A stretch of 18,584 bases of DNA from Gryganskiella cystojenkinii (taxonomy: Eukaryota > Mortierellomycota > Mortierellomycetes > Mortierellales > Mortierellaceae): assembly GCA_015852425.1 (NCBI GenBank), contig JAAAIG010000578.1, positions 1-18,584 on the forward strand. The letters run 5' to 3'. Position numbers and translations under genes: made by a program. Shown here piece by piece: positions 9,457-18,584 of this stretch (position 1 is its first letter; every line of letters starts with the position of its first letter). The notes beneath the pieces are model-generated. The model was not told the origin of the DNA, made no database searches, and saw nothing but the letters and a program-made list of their open reading frames with translations.

Positions 9457-12400
9457 ATGGAGCAGCAGGAGCAAGAACAGGGCTCTGCGGATACAATTCA
9501 CGATTTCGTCGACCAAAATGTCACGGCTCTTGCAGACTCTGAATCTAATGAACTCGCAGCCAATGTGCCAATCGTGACAAAACCGTCCGCGGCACCAATC
9601 GACCCCGTCAAAGCACATACCAAGAAACTAGAGTCAGCTATGAAACTGGACCTAAGAAAGATGCATGCGCTCGTAGGGCAAAAAGTCGATATGAAGAACT
9701 GTAAGCTCACTCTGGGCATGTATTTTTTTTCGGATCATATCCATTGCTCGTTCAGACGTGGTGGACTTCGCCCTCTCACTGTTTTTACCTTGTTTTTGTT
9801 GAATAGTGGATGAGGTTCTATCTCAGAGACTCGAAGACCTGGAATCGGTTAAAGCTAGTTTCGCACCCAAACAGGATGGTATCCCTGAGCAACTGTCAAG
9901 ACCTATCGCCGCTGGCATCAAGGATCTTAATCTGGAAGCGGCTACGTCCACAACTGTGCATCACGAAACGGACGTGCGAACGCGGTTCGTGCAGGAATCG
10001 ATCCGCATCTTGACGAGTCTACAGTCGAACCTGCTCCTGATTGCGCAAGATCGAGGTGAGAGCAGATCCGTTACGTTACAAAAATCCAAGGGCTATTTTC
10101 CGCATAACTAAGGACTTGTACGTCTTTTCTATCGACTTTAGATATCAATGATCCATCAAATGATCAGGAAATGCTGGGACTCATGGATCAAAGGATGATT
10201 CATACCATGTTGGAGATCGTGGTCTGCTGGGGAATATACCCCTGTTTACTTCCGGGTGTCGGGATGCCACTGGATCGACGTGTCCGATCCAACATTGTTC
10301 AAAAGGAACTCTTCTCCGGGCGATCACAACCACAACCTATTAAAGGAGTCGTGGACACACCCGTGGACCGGATAGTATCTACCAACAGACTCTGGTCCAT
10401 AACTGAACCGCTCGCCAAGATCATCATCGCCTACTCACCCAAAGTCACTCGGTTCACGACTCTGGGGAGCATCCTTGCCGGTCGCCACGTACCCGATATG
10501 TACGCAGCTCTGCTTCAGTTGGCCTATCGACCTCTCCCAAAACCTGTCGATACTACGTCCGTCACAGGACAACAACAACAAACACTGTTTCCTGGCCAAA
10601 CCTGGGACGACGAAACTCGAGCCCGTGCGGTGCAACTTAAGGAAAAGAGCGCAAAGCTGTTTCATGACCTGTTCTGGAATACTGAGGCTGCTCGATCGTT
10701 AGAGTCCTTGACCATCCTCCTGTCGTCATCCTCACCCACTCATCCAACTCCGATGTGGCTCAAGAGTATCGCTGGAAGGTTTCTCTCTCAGATCCTGCTT
10801 CGACCAGGAGGCGTTCGTGTCGTACTCGAGTACATGCAGGGTGGCAAGGATACCGTCAAACTGGATCAATTAGAAAAGATTTCACATCTGGTGACCTCAG
10901 TACCGAGTCAAATGTCCTCCACTCAAGAATACTATCAGATCATTTGTCCCGAATTGCTCGAGGTTCTGGAGAGGAATCTAGAAGTGCCTGGGGACCCTCT
11001 ATATTCGAAATACAGGACTACACTTCCGAGCGGAGTCCTAGTTCAGACGGCAACTTTTGTTGTTGGCAAGCTGTTGACGAAGAACCCGGCGATTTGTCAG
11101 GTCCAAGTCGTTGCTCCAGAAGTTGGACCGCTCTGGAAGTGGGGTACCCGTAGTGCACACAAGCAACCTGTCGCTTCGGATACTATCCCCATTATATCGA
11201 ACAAGGCCAAGCGGTCCACGTTCATCACCGTGGTCGATGAAAAAGAGGAAGACGATCCTGACAATGAGGGTGGTATGGATCCTGAAGTAGCCTCTGAATA
11301 TGAGGTAACAAAGGCGATCCTATTCCTACACAACTTTTTAGTAGGCAACGAACCTTCGCCTCAGCTCTTCCACGCGTTTTTGGCTCAGTCGGCACAGGGC
11401 CTTTACCAACTTTATGAATACTTGGTCCAACGCCGCTCTGTCTGGAGAGAGAAGGCTAAAGAGATCTTGGTGGTTTACCTTCGGATTCTGGATCCCAAGG
11501 AGGCGATCGAAGTTTTGAAAGCGATTGTGATGCGGCGACGTGTACCGATCCTGTCCTCGAAACCGTGGCAGAACCAAATGACTGATGATGGAAAAACGAT
11601 CCCGGGTTTGGTCGATATGGGATCTGTTGGAGAATGTTATTTTGCCCCTGGACCGACCGGTGGTGCCATGCTTCGCAAACGCAGGTAACAACTAATCTTT
11701 GTTAGCATTTATGCTATTGTTTTGTATCATGACAGTTGATACTAATCGTTCAACTTTTTTATTCCTATTTTTTAAAACAGAGAACCGGATCAAAACGCGG
11801 CCACCCAACTCGAGCTTGACGTCGACATTTTTATGGATTTCTTGAGTGAATTAGAGGCAGCCGGTCATGAGGGCGAAATCACCGGGGATATTTTTATGTA
11901 CTTGCTGGACGAGTATCAAGCTGGAAAGGCACGCGGCGCCGATGTCATTTCCCCAAGGAGGTAATTTCGTCCGCCGACCCGTCTTGCGATGGATGAGGCT
12001 CTTGAGTGACGCAACTCACAATTGACACTGGCTCTATTTTTCTTTGCTCATTAGAATGTTGACAATGCTCCAGCTCATTTTAAACATGACGGAGAAGCTT
12101 GGTCCGAGTATTTTGCGCAAAGTGACGCAGATCATTGGTCTTGCGAACAATATCCTAGAGCATCAGGTATCCTCACCCGGGCACTCAACCGAGGAGGAAG
12201 AAGAGGAGGTTCCGACTGTGGTCACCGACAACGATGATGGCGATGCAGATACAGGACTCTTGACTATTGTTCTGACTCTGCTCTCTGCAATTCTCAACGG
12301 TAAGTTAAGAACAATAGACGTAATTGAGATTTAACGACTTTTGAATATTGATCTCCTGTTCTAATGGTTTTCACTTTGTTTTGGATTTAACTCATAATCT

Positions 12401-13634
12401 AGAAAACGAGCATCTGTCACAACAAGACAGACATTTATTGTCGTTGACTTTGCTCCATCTGAAGCAACTCTCCAACTACCCTATGATCGAGATCCGAAGA
12501 GTCGCGCACGATCTCCAGACTTTGATCCCGACTCGACTGAACGACAGAGGCAGTGACCGAGATCTACCTAAAAAGACGCTTATGGAGATCGAGATGGAGA
12601 AATACGCATCCGCATTGGCCGCCTTGCAGGACAGTCTATTGCCCGTCCGAGCGCATGGTCTGCATATCTTGCGAGAGATGATCTTGGCCAAATCGATCGT
12701 CCTCACAGGGTCCGAACGTGAACTGGATCATTCCCTCGATATCTTTGTTCAACATGTTCAGGAACCAGACTCCTTTATCTACCTGAACGCGGTCAAGGGT
12801 CTAGCCGCATTAACAGATGCGCATGGTCCCGAGATTTTGAAAAAGTTGATGCGGATATATGCCAACGAGGATGGACTACAAAAGTTGGATACAAGACTTC
12901 GCATCGGCGAAGCCCTGGTCCAGACGGTTCAACGATGTGGCCAAGCCCTAGGTGGATACCTGGATGCGTTGTTGCCCGGTCTGTACAAGGTCATGAACAC
13001 GGCTATGGACCCTGAGATTGTCAAGGCTCGAGAGGCCGAGAAGGCTAGACAGTTGGAAAGGGAGAAATTCAAGAGATCTTCGGATGCCCTTCTGACAGCC
13101 GAGGAGAAGCAAGCCAAGTGGAAGGCCGAGCGCCTCGAGCAAAAGAAGGATGTAGGTCAGCAAGGTGGTGAGGATGAGGATGACGAGCTTGCGATTGTGG
13201 ACACGGTGTCGTTACTGCGATCCAGTGCGTTGACGATCTTGGCCACGGCAGCAGAGAGTTGCCCGACGGCTCTTTTACCAGAGATGCGTTACCTCGTGGA
13301 TTGGATCCTGTCGATCTTGGATCTGGACAAGCAAGTCGAGGTCCGACGTGCGGCAACTCTGGTCTTGATTCTCTTGTTCCGAGCCCTGGGCAACAATACC
13401 CTGTACAGAGTCGATGGGGATCAACTCAAGCGAACTTACCGAACTCTGCGATATGTTGAGCAAGTCGATGATGATGCGCTGACACGGGCGCAGTCGAGAA
13501 CTGCGATCGCAGATCTGGATGCGATTGTTCGACAGGAACTCGGATCCTCCACGTTGTTAGAGTCAGGATCGAGCTCGTCGTCCGGTGGGTTCGCGACTGG
13601 AGCTGGCGGGATTGGTGAGATCCGATACAGGTAG
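9457..13634 (+). CDS. TANGO6/Rtp1-like HEAT-repeat protein, 6 exons
   Basis: Homologue of animal TANGO6 (TMCO7, Golgi organisation) and yeast Rtp1 (linked to assembly and nuclear import of RNA polymerase II). Exons: 9457-9700, 9807-10055, 10142-11684, 11781-11960, 12055-12299, 12403-13634, giving 1230 residues, a little longer than the human protein (about 1,090). The N-terminal 160 residues are helical and acidic. The middle is alpha-solenoid, broken by a Gln-rich loop and an acidic loop (near EKEEDDPDNEGG). Residues about 885-1010 carry the RTP1_C1 signature (ALAALQDSLLPVRAHGL). A highly charged helix follows (about 1024-1080). Residues about 1095-1160 carry the RTP1_C2 signature (DKQVEVRRAATLVLILLFRA). 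The tail is Ser/Gly-rich. The ATG at 9457 sits in a strong context (TACCATGG). An in-frame upstream ATG at 9418 would add 13 residues and is less likely. No transmembrane helix is evident. Confidence 0.88.
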
Positions 13635-13737
13635 TAGTCTTCACTCTCCAATCTCTTTGGAGTAAAATACAAGTCTATAGTTGTTTATAAAACGGGGATG
13701 CCGTATTTTCTACAACCTCTCAATCTTTTCCCTGGAC

Positions 13738-13892
13738 TTTTGGTAACCCCTTGATCTCTGGTTTCGAGTTTTCTGATCTCTCTGCTACTATTTAATGTCG
13801 ATTTTGCCTTTCTGGAGTCCCTCGGTGATTTTCTTTGCTCTGGCAACCCCTTGATCTCATTTTTATACTTTGGCGACCCCTCGGTCACTTTC
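13738..13892 (+). repeat. Imperfect direct repeats with core TTTGGYAACCCCTTGATCTC
   Basis: Four related copies occur: about 13738-13759, 13811-13832, 13839-13861 and 13868-13892. The first and third share AACCCCTTGATCTC. The second and fourth share a CCCTCGGT(G/C)A variant. Spacing is irregular (28-73 bp). They lie downstream of the TANGO6-like stop and upstream of the next promoter, so they could be a decayed minisatellite or clustered binding sites. Confidence 0.55.
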
Positions 13893-14083
13893 CCTCTACT
13901 CTTACAAAGAAAGGAATACATATAGGACTCTTGAGACCAATGAGATTTGCAGCTGCTCCGTGCAAGGGCTCAACCGCTGTGGCAACTAAACCCAAGCTGG
14001 TGTAGGACAGAAGGAAAGCAGGAGAGAATCAAACAAGAAGTAAAGCCTTGATTCGTTACGTTTGTTGGCAACCGTCTTAACGT

Positions 14084-14090
14084 ATATAAA
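14084..14090 (+). promoter_or_regulatory. TATA box upstream of the cysteine-rich secreted protein
   Basis: TATATAA lies about 240 bp before the start codon at 14331. Transcription from it would give a leader of about 210 nt, or a shorter one if the possible 5' UTR intron (about 14216-14326) is spliced. The ATG at 14092 opens only a short upstream frame. Confidence 0.45.
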
Positions 14091-14330
14091 GATGGGGCAC
14101 CCCACTCAGTGTCCAGCATCCACGCAAACCTGATTCAAGACTCGCCACTTCCCCAAAACATTCGCAACAGCATCCACAGAACAATCTCACTCGAACTCTC
14201 GCAAGAAATCCTATCGTAAGGGTATAGCATATGGATGGCTTTCCGTTATTAAACTCAAAGGTGGTAGTAATATTTCGTCGCTGACAATTCTCCATACATT
14301 TCTACCATCAACTTGCAATGCCACTAGGAA

Positions 14331-15035
14331 ATGTTCATATGGGAACAGGACCCAGGCGCCCGCTTTAACCAACCAAGTCGTATCCGAATTGCCCTAGCAG
14401 TTTTGGCGATTCTCTCTCTGTGTATCTCAAGAGTCAATGCCTTTGCCCGCAAGACACCAGAACAGGAAGCAGCGTGTGTACGCTATGAGGAGTTGGCGCG
14501 GCAAAAATCTGACCTGTTCAGCCCCTTGTTATATTTAGCGAACGAGGAGAAGAAGCAGAAATACGACGAGGTGCATCTGGAAGCGTGTCGACTCCTTGGG
14601 AAGTGTGGGGAGCTGCCGCAGTGTTGCCTTGATATGGAGTGCCCCTCCCTCTGCGAAACTGAAGGCGACTGTGGTAGGGTCAGCCGCTACCAACCGTACT
14701 CGGCCTTCGCCCGCACGTCAGACTGTACACGCTATAATGAGTTAGCGCAGCAATGGTCTGACCTGCTCAGCTCCTTAGCGTCAGGTTCCGCGACCAAGCA
14801 GAAGTTGCAGAAATACTCCGAGGTGAATCAGCTTGTGTGTGGACTCGTTGGGAAGTGTGGGAATGGGAGGCTGCCGCAGTGTTGTATTGATATGGGGTTT
14901 GCCCCTTCCCCTGCGAAAGTGAAGGCGATTGTGATAGGATCAGCCGCTACTCAGCATACTCTGACTGCAAGAGATCGCAGAAATGTTTGGAGTACTATGG
15001 CGAGCGATGTGACACAGACACACATTTTATGTTGA
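14331..15035 (+). CDS. Secreted cysteine-rich protein with tandemly duplicated domain; second copy frameshifted
   Basis: Family not recognised. As it stands, 234 residues. A signal sequence (hydrophobic core about residues 23-36, cleavage likely after VNA) follows a rather long polar N-region. Two copies of one domain follow (from about 14470 and 14725). Each opens with C-x-RY-x-ELA and continues with KY-x-EV, then K-C-G, L-P-Q-C-C and I/L-D-M. In copy 1 the Cys pattern goes on as C-PSL-C-ETEGD-C. In copy 2 the same pattern (C-PFP-C-ESEGD-C) is present, but in another frame starting at 14900. The DNA between GATATG and CTGCG is 25 bp in copy 1 and 27 bp in copy 2, which breaks the frame at 14892-14899. 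The lost frame stays open to TAA at 15077-15079 and is rich in Cys, so this end was probably the original. A one-base sequencing error in the homopolymer-rich GGGGTTT/CCCC tract would explain it equally well. No catalytic motif is seen. Confidence 0.75.
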   Translation: MFIWEQDPGARFNQPSRIRIALAVLAILSLCISRVNAFARKTPEQEAACVRYEELARQKSDLFSPLLYLANEEKKQKYDEVHLEACRLLGKCGELPQCCLDMECPSLCETEGDCGRVSRYQPYSAFARTSDCTRYNELAQQWSDLLSSLASGSATKQKLQKYSEVNQLVCGLVGKCGNGRLPQCCIDMGFAPSPAKVKAIVIGSAATQHTLTARDRRNVWSTMASDVTQTHILC

Positions 15036-15079
15036 CCCATTCCGAATGTCAGTGTAAACGTTATGACAAGAAGTGTTAA

Positions 15080-16102
15080 GCAGTTACTTTAGACAATCCT
15101 CCTTTTGTAGTTTCAATTCATTACTTCGTTATCTCCATGATGTTTGGTGTTTCCCACCTGATCTTTAGTATTCTTCATAGCTAGTGACTATGCTTTCTTT
15201 CCATACAATCAAATTATCTCGACACCAGTTGTTAATACTGTAGATTGGAATTGGATTTAACTCGCTCTCATCTCTCGTGATCACTTCATCACTAAAGTAC
15301 CGGCGATCGTCTCCAGTTTTTGTATAAAGATTCGCCTTGGTCCTTGACTCTCTTTTTCCTCAGTCCACGATGATCTTCCTTCAATTGTCCCGAACAGCCC
15401 TAGGTGTCATAAACAGTTCTAGTTGTCTCGCCTACAGTCTGCCAGCGCCCTGACCGCAAATCGGATCCACGGTAGGTTTGATGGTCAGGACGGGAAGCTA
15501 AATCAAGTTTGGTCGCAGCAAACTTTTGGTGGAGAAAAGTCAGATCACCCTCGACCTTGTTCCTTGTTATCCTTGGGACCCAGGATAATGACCAATACGT
15601 TATCTGCCTGGATCTGCCCCTCATCGTGTCTCCTTCCTTGACCAACAACCAGATTCGTCCTTCATGACTTGCCGAGGTGGATAACAGTTTAGATCGATCC
15701 CTGTCTCGTCTCCAGTCCGTTGCGCGGGCCATTTCGAGCCCTTGTCTTCGATCTAGTTCCTGTTCAGTTTCTCCGCTAGGATCTACTACTGTTCCTTCCG
15801 ATGTGACGCGATTTGAACACGGTTATCATCAATACATAATATGCATGCCCGATCCAGTCAGTCTAACTCGCCTCTAAGCAAGCAGTTATGGAAATCGCCT
15901 CCAGGAGAAACAATCGTGATCGTGACTGGCCCTGCTCATTCTATCTCAGTAAGACGACTAAACGGACATTTTATTCCTCGACCCCTTTTTCGGGAAAATT
16001 GGAATCGCGAGATTGTCATTAAATAAAAACAGATTCAAAGTTACAAACGCCATCAATTATTCCCTCTCTCCTCATCCTCAACAACGGTATCCATCAATAA
16101 CA
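15080..16102. other. Intergenic region; one long minus-strand open frame of doubtful status
   Basis: No gene could be supported over this kilobase. On the minus strand a frame is open from 15822 to 15400 (about 140 codons, first Met at 15732). The product is Arg- and Asp-rich at its N-terminal half and has no motif that I recognise. The other minus frames across 15300-15650 also give short protein-like pieces broken by stops. A decayed retroelement or gene is possible but not shown. Confidence 0.4.
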
Positions 16103-16873
16103 ATGGCATCATCGAATATCATGATCTCTCGGGAGAAGGAAATTATATCGGCCCCGAAGCAAAAGACATTTCTCGAGCATTACAACATGTTTCGTCGAGC
16201 CCTCCACCCTTCCCTCTCAGCAAAGACACCTCTCCCCTGGATGGATGAGACTGAATTCCATCAAGTCTTTCGACTTTGGATTCTTTACTTTCATCCACGT
16301 GTGCAGGCTCCGGCCAACATTCACTTTGCGCAGTGTCTTCAGATTTATGTCGAGAGTCGGGGTGCGCCCTCGTATTGTCAACCTGTATCCATGGATGACG
16401 CGACAGAGGCTTTGAGACGTTTGGAGATCCTCTGGGAGAGTTACGTTCATGACAGCCCGCTCTCGGAAAAAGTTCAGAAGGCTAGTCGCGATGCATTGAA
16501 TGAGAACTATGAGCATCGTCTGAGGGAACAGGAGCGGGAAAATGCGCGAGGAAACATTGTGAAAATTGTACAGGATGTCAAGGTGTTTGAGAAGGCTCTT
16601 GCGGCCACACCGAAGATTGCAAGTCGCCCTGCTGTTGGTGTTCCTGTCGCTGCTGTCGTTAAAGGTGAGTGCCGTCTCTGATCGCAAAAGGCGGCCAATT
16701 CCCAGCAACCAGTCTGATCTCACTGTCACTTTCTTTCTTTTTTTTTTTTGTTTTGTTTCTACTTCTACTATTCAGAAACAGACACGGCAGTCCGGGCAAC
16801 CAATCCTTTATTATACCTTGCGACCAAGAACCCCTCTGTCTTTAGTTCGTCTAGTTCTGGAACCAAACAATGA
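16103..16873 (+). CDS. Hypothetical protein, 219 residues, two exons
   Basis: I do not recognise this family. Exon 1 is 16103-16664, and exon 2 is 16776-16873 after a GTGAGT donor and a T-rich tract ending in TTCAG. The join is in phase. The protein has no signal peptide or membrane segment. Residues about 18-125 look like a compact helical domain with aromatic residues (for example FHQVFRLWILYF and CLQIYVESRG). Residues 130-180 form a charged helix (Arg/Glu-rich, possible coiled coil). The tail is Ala/Val/Pro and then Ser-rich, likely disordered. The ATG at 16103 is the first in frame and has A at -3 (AACAATGG). It converges on the THEM6-like gene with only 114 bp between the two stop codons, so the 3' UTRs may overlap. 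Confidence 0.75.
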
Positions 16874-16930
16874 GTCCCAATAACGGCATCCATTTTCGAC
16901 ATTTACTCTTTGTGACCCTGCATGGATATA

Positions 16931-16936
16931 TTTATT
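16931..16936 (-). terminator. Polyadenylation signal for the THEM6-like gene
   Basis: AATAAA on the minus strand lies 52 nt downstream of the THEM6-like stop codon and falls inside the 3' flank of the converging gene. A transcript ending just beyond it would reach within about 40-60 bp of that gene's coding end. Confidence 0.45.
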
Positions 16937-16987
16937 AAAAGGGAGGCGATCGACAATCGACGGCTCAGCCTTTTTTTTTTTTTCTTG

Positions 16988-18048
16988 TTACTCTTGCAAA
17001 AGCATTGTTTCGCAAAGATCAAGAGCGTTTCCAACCGCGGCGGCTCTGCCATCCCAACCCCCAAAGGACTTGAACTCGAGATCCTCTTTGGGCCAGAGCA
17101 CAACATTTCCATTCTCGTTCTTGGAATCTCGTTCCAAGTCTCTCAACTGCTTCACATCGTGACCGACCATCTCCAATGCATCCAGGAACGGGATCGTCTT
17201 GTTCTTCCACGAGCCTCCTGCGTACTTCAGAACGAACTTCGAGATGCCGATTGCACAGAGCTGTTGGTCCTTTGAGGATTTGGTCTTTGAGGGCGTGTAC
17301 AGACGATGTTCAATGACGAACCATTTTTGATTCCAGGTCAAGAGACGGGTTCGGATCTCGTAGGATTGGAAAAGAGTGATTTCTTTACGGAACCACATTT
17401 GGTTACCACCGAGCGCAAAAGAGATCTTGCGGAGAGGGTGCAAAGGCAAGACCGTTGGACCCAAAAGCGAGGTTACGTACTTGACTCGGGCATAGTCGCA
17501 GTTCTTGCCGTAGGAGCTAAGAATGAGGAGGGCGAGAGAAAATAAAGATCGAGTGGAGAAGGAGAAAAATTTGTGGAGAAAGAAGAATTGATGATCAGAG
17601 ATAAGTTTCTGAATAATATCTTTGCCCAGCTGCTCTTTGGCATCTTGTCGTATGCATTGCAACGGTAATCAGAACTGTTCATTCTCATAGATGCACAATA
17701 AAAAAGCGTTTACCTGTTCGAGAAGTGAAAGTTGAGGTCGAGATCGTCGACCCAGACGCGTTCCCGGACGATACTGGTCTCTGTGGGCTTGATCCTGAAG
17801 GCTCGGCCATGACGCAGCGAATACAATTGAACGGCTGCGATACGAAGACCCATCTTTGCATGGAACACACCCGGGATGGACTTGAAGTTTAGGAGCAAGA
17901 CAAGGAGGATCAGTCTTCGGAGGTGTTTACGGACCATGGCCTGATGAGGTCGGACATGTTGAAAGTAAAAAGAGATGAGGTTCGCGGCGTACTGCAGCAT
18001 GGGTGCAGGCATCTTGAGGAGGATCTTGTTCATGGTCGATGGCGGCAT
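16988..18048 (-). CDS. THEM6-like membrane-anchored hot-dog (thioesterase-superfamily) protein, two exons
   Basis: This is a homologue of animal THEM6, a hot-dog-fold protein related to acyl-CoA thioesterases, whose substrate is not established. Exons: 18048-17714 and 17516-16988, joined in phase across a 197-nt intron (GTAAAC donor, TCTTAG acceptor), giving 287 residues (human about 208). A hydrophobic segment at residues 46-55 follows a basic stretch (RKHLRR) and would anchor the protein. The core motif D-D-L-D-L-N-F-H-F-S-N (101-111), completed after the junction by S-S-Y and D-Y-A-R, corresponds to the family's D-L-D-x-x-x-H-M-N-N-x-x-Y segment. A second signature, FQSYEIRTRLLTWNQKWFVIEH (161-182, here in pieces: FQSYEIRTRL then W-x-x-K-W-F-V-x-E), matches the beta-strand region of THEM6. 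An internal Met at residue 6 is an alternative start. The C-terminal 100 residues are less conserved and charged. Confidence 0.82.
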
Positions 18049-18584
18049 GGCTGTGTCAATTGTCCTGCGGCGGGGATGGTGAAATGGTCGTTTGTCGTTG
18101 TTGAATGAATGTGAAGAAAAGAAAGAGAAAGGGAGGGGGAAGAGCAGGGAGTCTTGTTTTTTGTGTGTGTTCACTTCAGTTGGAGCAGAAAGAAAAACAA
18201 GTTGCTGTGGTTGACCGAAGGATTGTGTGTGGGCCGAACTCTCTTTTTTTTGAATGAAAATCACATGAAGGTGGTGCGTTTCCCCTGGCTTATTCATCAC
18301 GTTTTCTTTCGTGGGTTGCTCTCTTGGACAAACTTTTACGACCTTCGGCGAAGTGTGAGGAGTCGGTACACGAGCAGGCAGAAGGACCCATAGATCGAAC
18401 CAAAGGCTCTCGTATTTCTCTCGTACTCTTTTGCTGTTTGCTCGCTCCTCCTCCCACCCAGGAAATTGATTCGGCTGCCAAGGATTCATTTGATGGTTGC
18501 ACAGCTTGGTGCGTCATGTTCAGCACGTTTCCATAAATTTGTTGGACAAGTAGTTCAAAAAGATAAATTGCTTTGTTTGTTTTA
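18049..18584. other. Upstream flank of the THEM6-like gene, right window edge
   Basis: The minus-strand frame of the THEM6-like gene is open upstream to 18489, but those residues are low-complexity and do not resemble the family, so this is taken as promoter and 5' leader. T-rich and GA-rich tracts are present. No other gene can be supported up to the window edge. Confidence 0.45.

Larger units (their letters stand above)
13635..14330. other. Intergenic region with pyrimidine-rich direct repeats and a TATA box
   Basis: The left part holds the 3' flank of the TANGO6-like gene and a set of imperfect direct repeats (listed separately). The right part contains a TATA box and the presumed 5' leader of the cysteine-rich protein gene. 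A leader intron is possible (donor GTAAGG near 14216, acceptor CACTAG ending near 14326, just before the start codon). The minus strand is open from 13921 to 13685, but the translation is low-complexity and repeat-derived, so I do not call it. Confidence 0.5.

Noticed and set aside
13685..13921. Minus-strand 78-codon frame
   Set aside because: Its Lys/Arg/Ser-rich translation comes from the pyrimidine-rich direct repeats and shows no protein feature.
17923..18393. Plus-strand frames opposite the THEM6-like first exon and leader
   Set aside because: They are shadows of the minus-strand gene and its leader, with no motif of their own.

Overview
The window looks like nuclear DNA of a filamentous early-diverging fungus, most likely Mucoromycota and probably Mortierella-like. 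Five of the six well-modelled genes carry short introns (about 80-200 nt) with GTAAG/GTATG-type donors, CTAAC/CTGAC-like branch points and YAG acceptors. Intergenic gaps are 0.1-1 kb. The set of homologues (a PPP1R21/FERRY-type coiled-coil protein, a GT49 LARGE-like glycosyltransferase, a TANGO6/Rtp1 protein and a THEM6-like hot-dog protein) suits a fungus that has kept genes lost from many yeasts. The lineage is inferred from gene content and style, not from a marker gene. No rRNA, tRNA, CRISPR array or intact transposon was seen.

Layout. From <1 to 1760 (minus) is a secreted protein with a histidine-rich block followed by Ser/Thr-rich tandem repeats; it runs off the left edge. A divergent promoter region of about 850 bp follows. 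From 2609 to 6287 (plus) is an 11-exon gene for a fungal PPP1R21-like protein, the FERRY subunit Fy-2 family. It has a KLRAQ-like motif at the N-terminus, a long coiled coil, a Lys/Ala low-complexity linker, and four glutamine-centred motifs spaced exactly 12 residues apart that resemble a multivalent LC8 (dynein light chain) binding array. From 6828 to 8448 (minus), converging on it, is a 4-exon GT49 glycosyltransferase with an N-terminal membrane anchor. From 9457 to 13634 (plus) is a 6-exon TANGO6/Rtp1 HEAT-repeat protein. From 14331 (plus) is a secreted cysteine-rich protein made of two copies of one domain, whose second copy is broken by a frameshift; the original frame stays open to 15079. 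From 16103 to 16873 (plus) is a two-exon gene of unknown function. From 16988 to 18048 (minus), converging on it, is a two-exon THEM6-like membrane protein.

The genes do not form an operon or an obvious cluster. Three of them (PPP1R21-like, GT49 and TANGO6) touch endomembrane trafficking or the Golgi, and two encode secreted proteins, but this neighbourhood may be chance. The best leads are the 12-residue LC8-like array in the FERRY-type protein and the frameshifted duplicate in the cysteine-rich secreted protein. All exon models were built by hand from splice consensus, reading phase and family resemblance, without transcripts or database searches.
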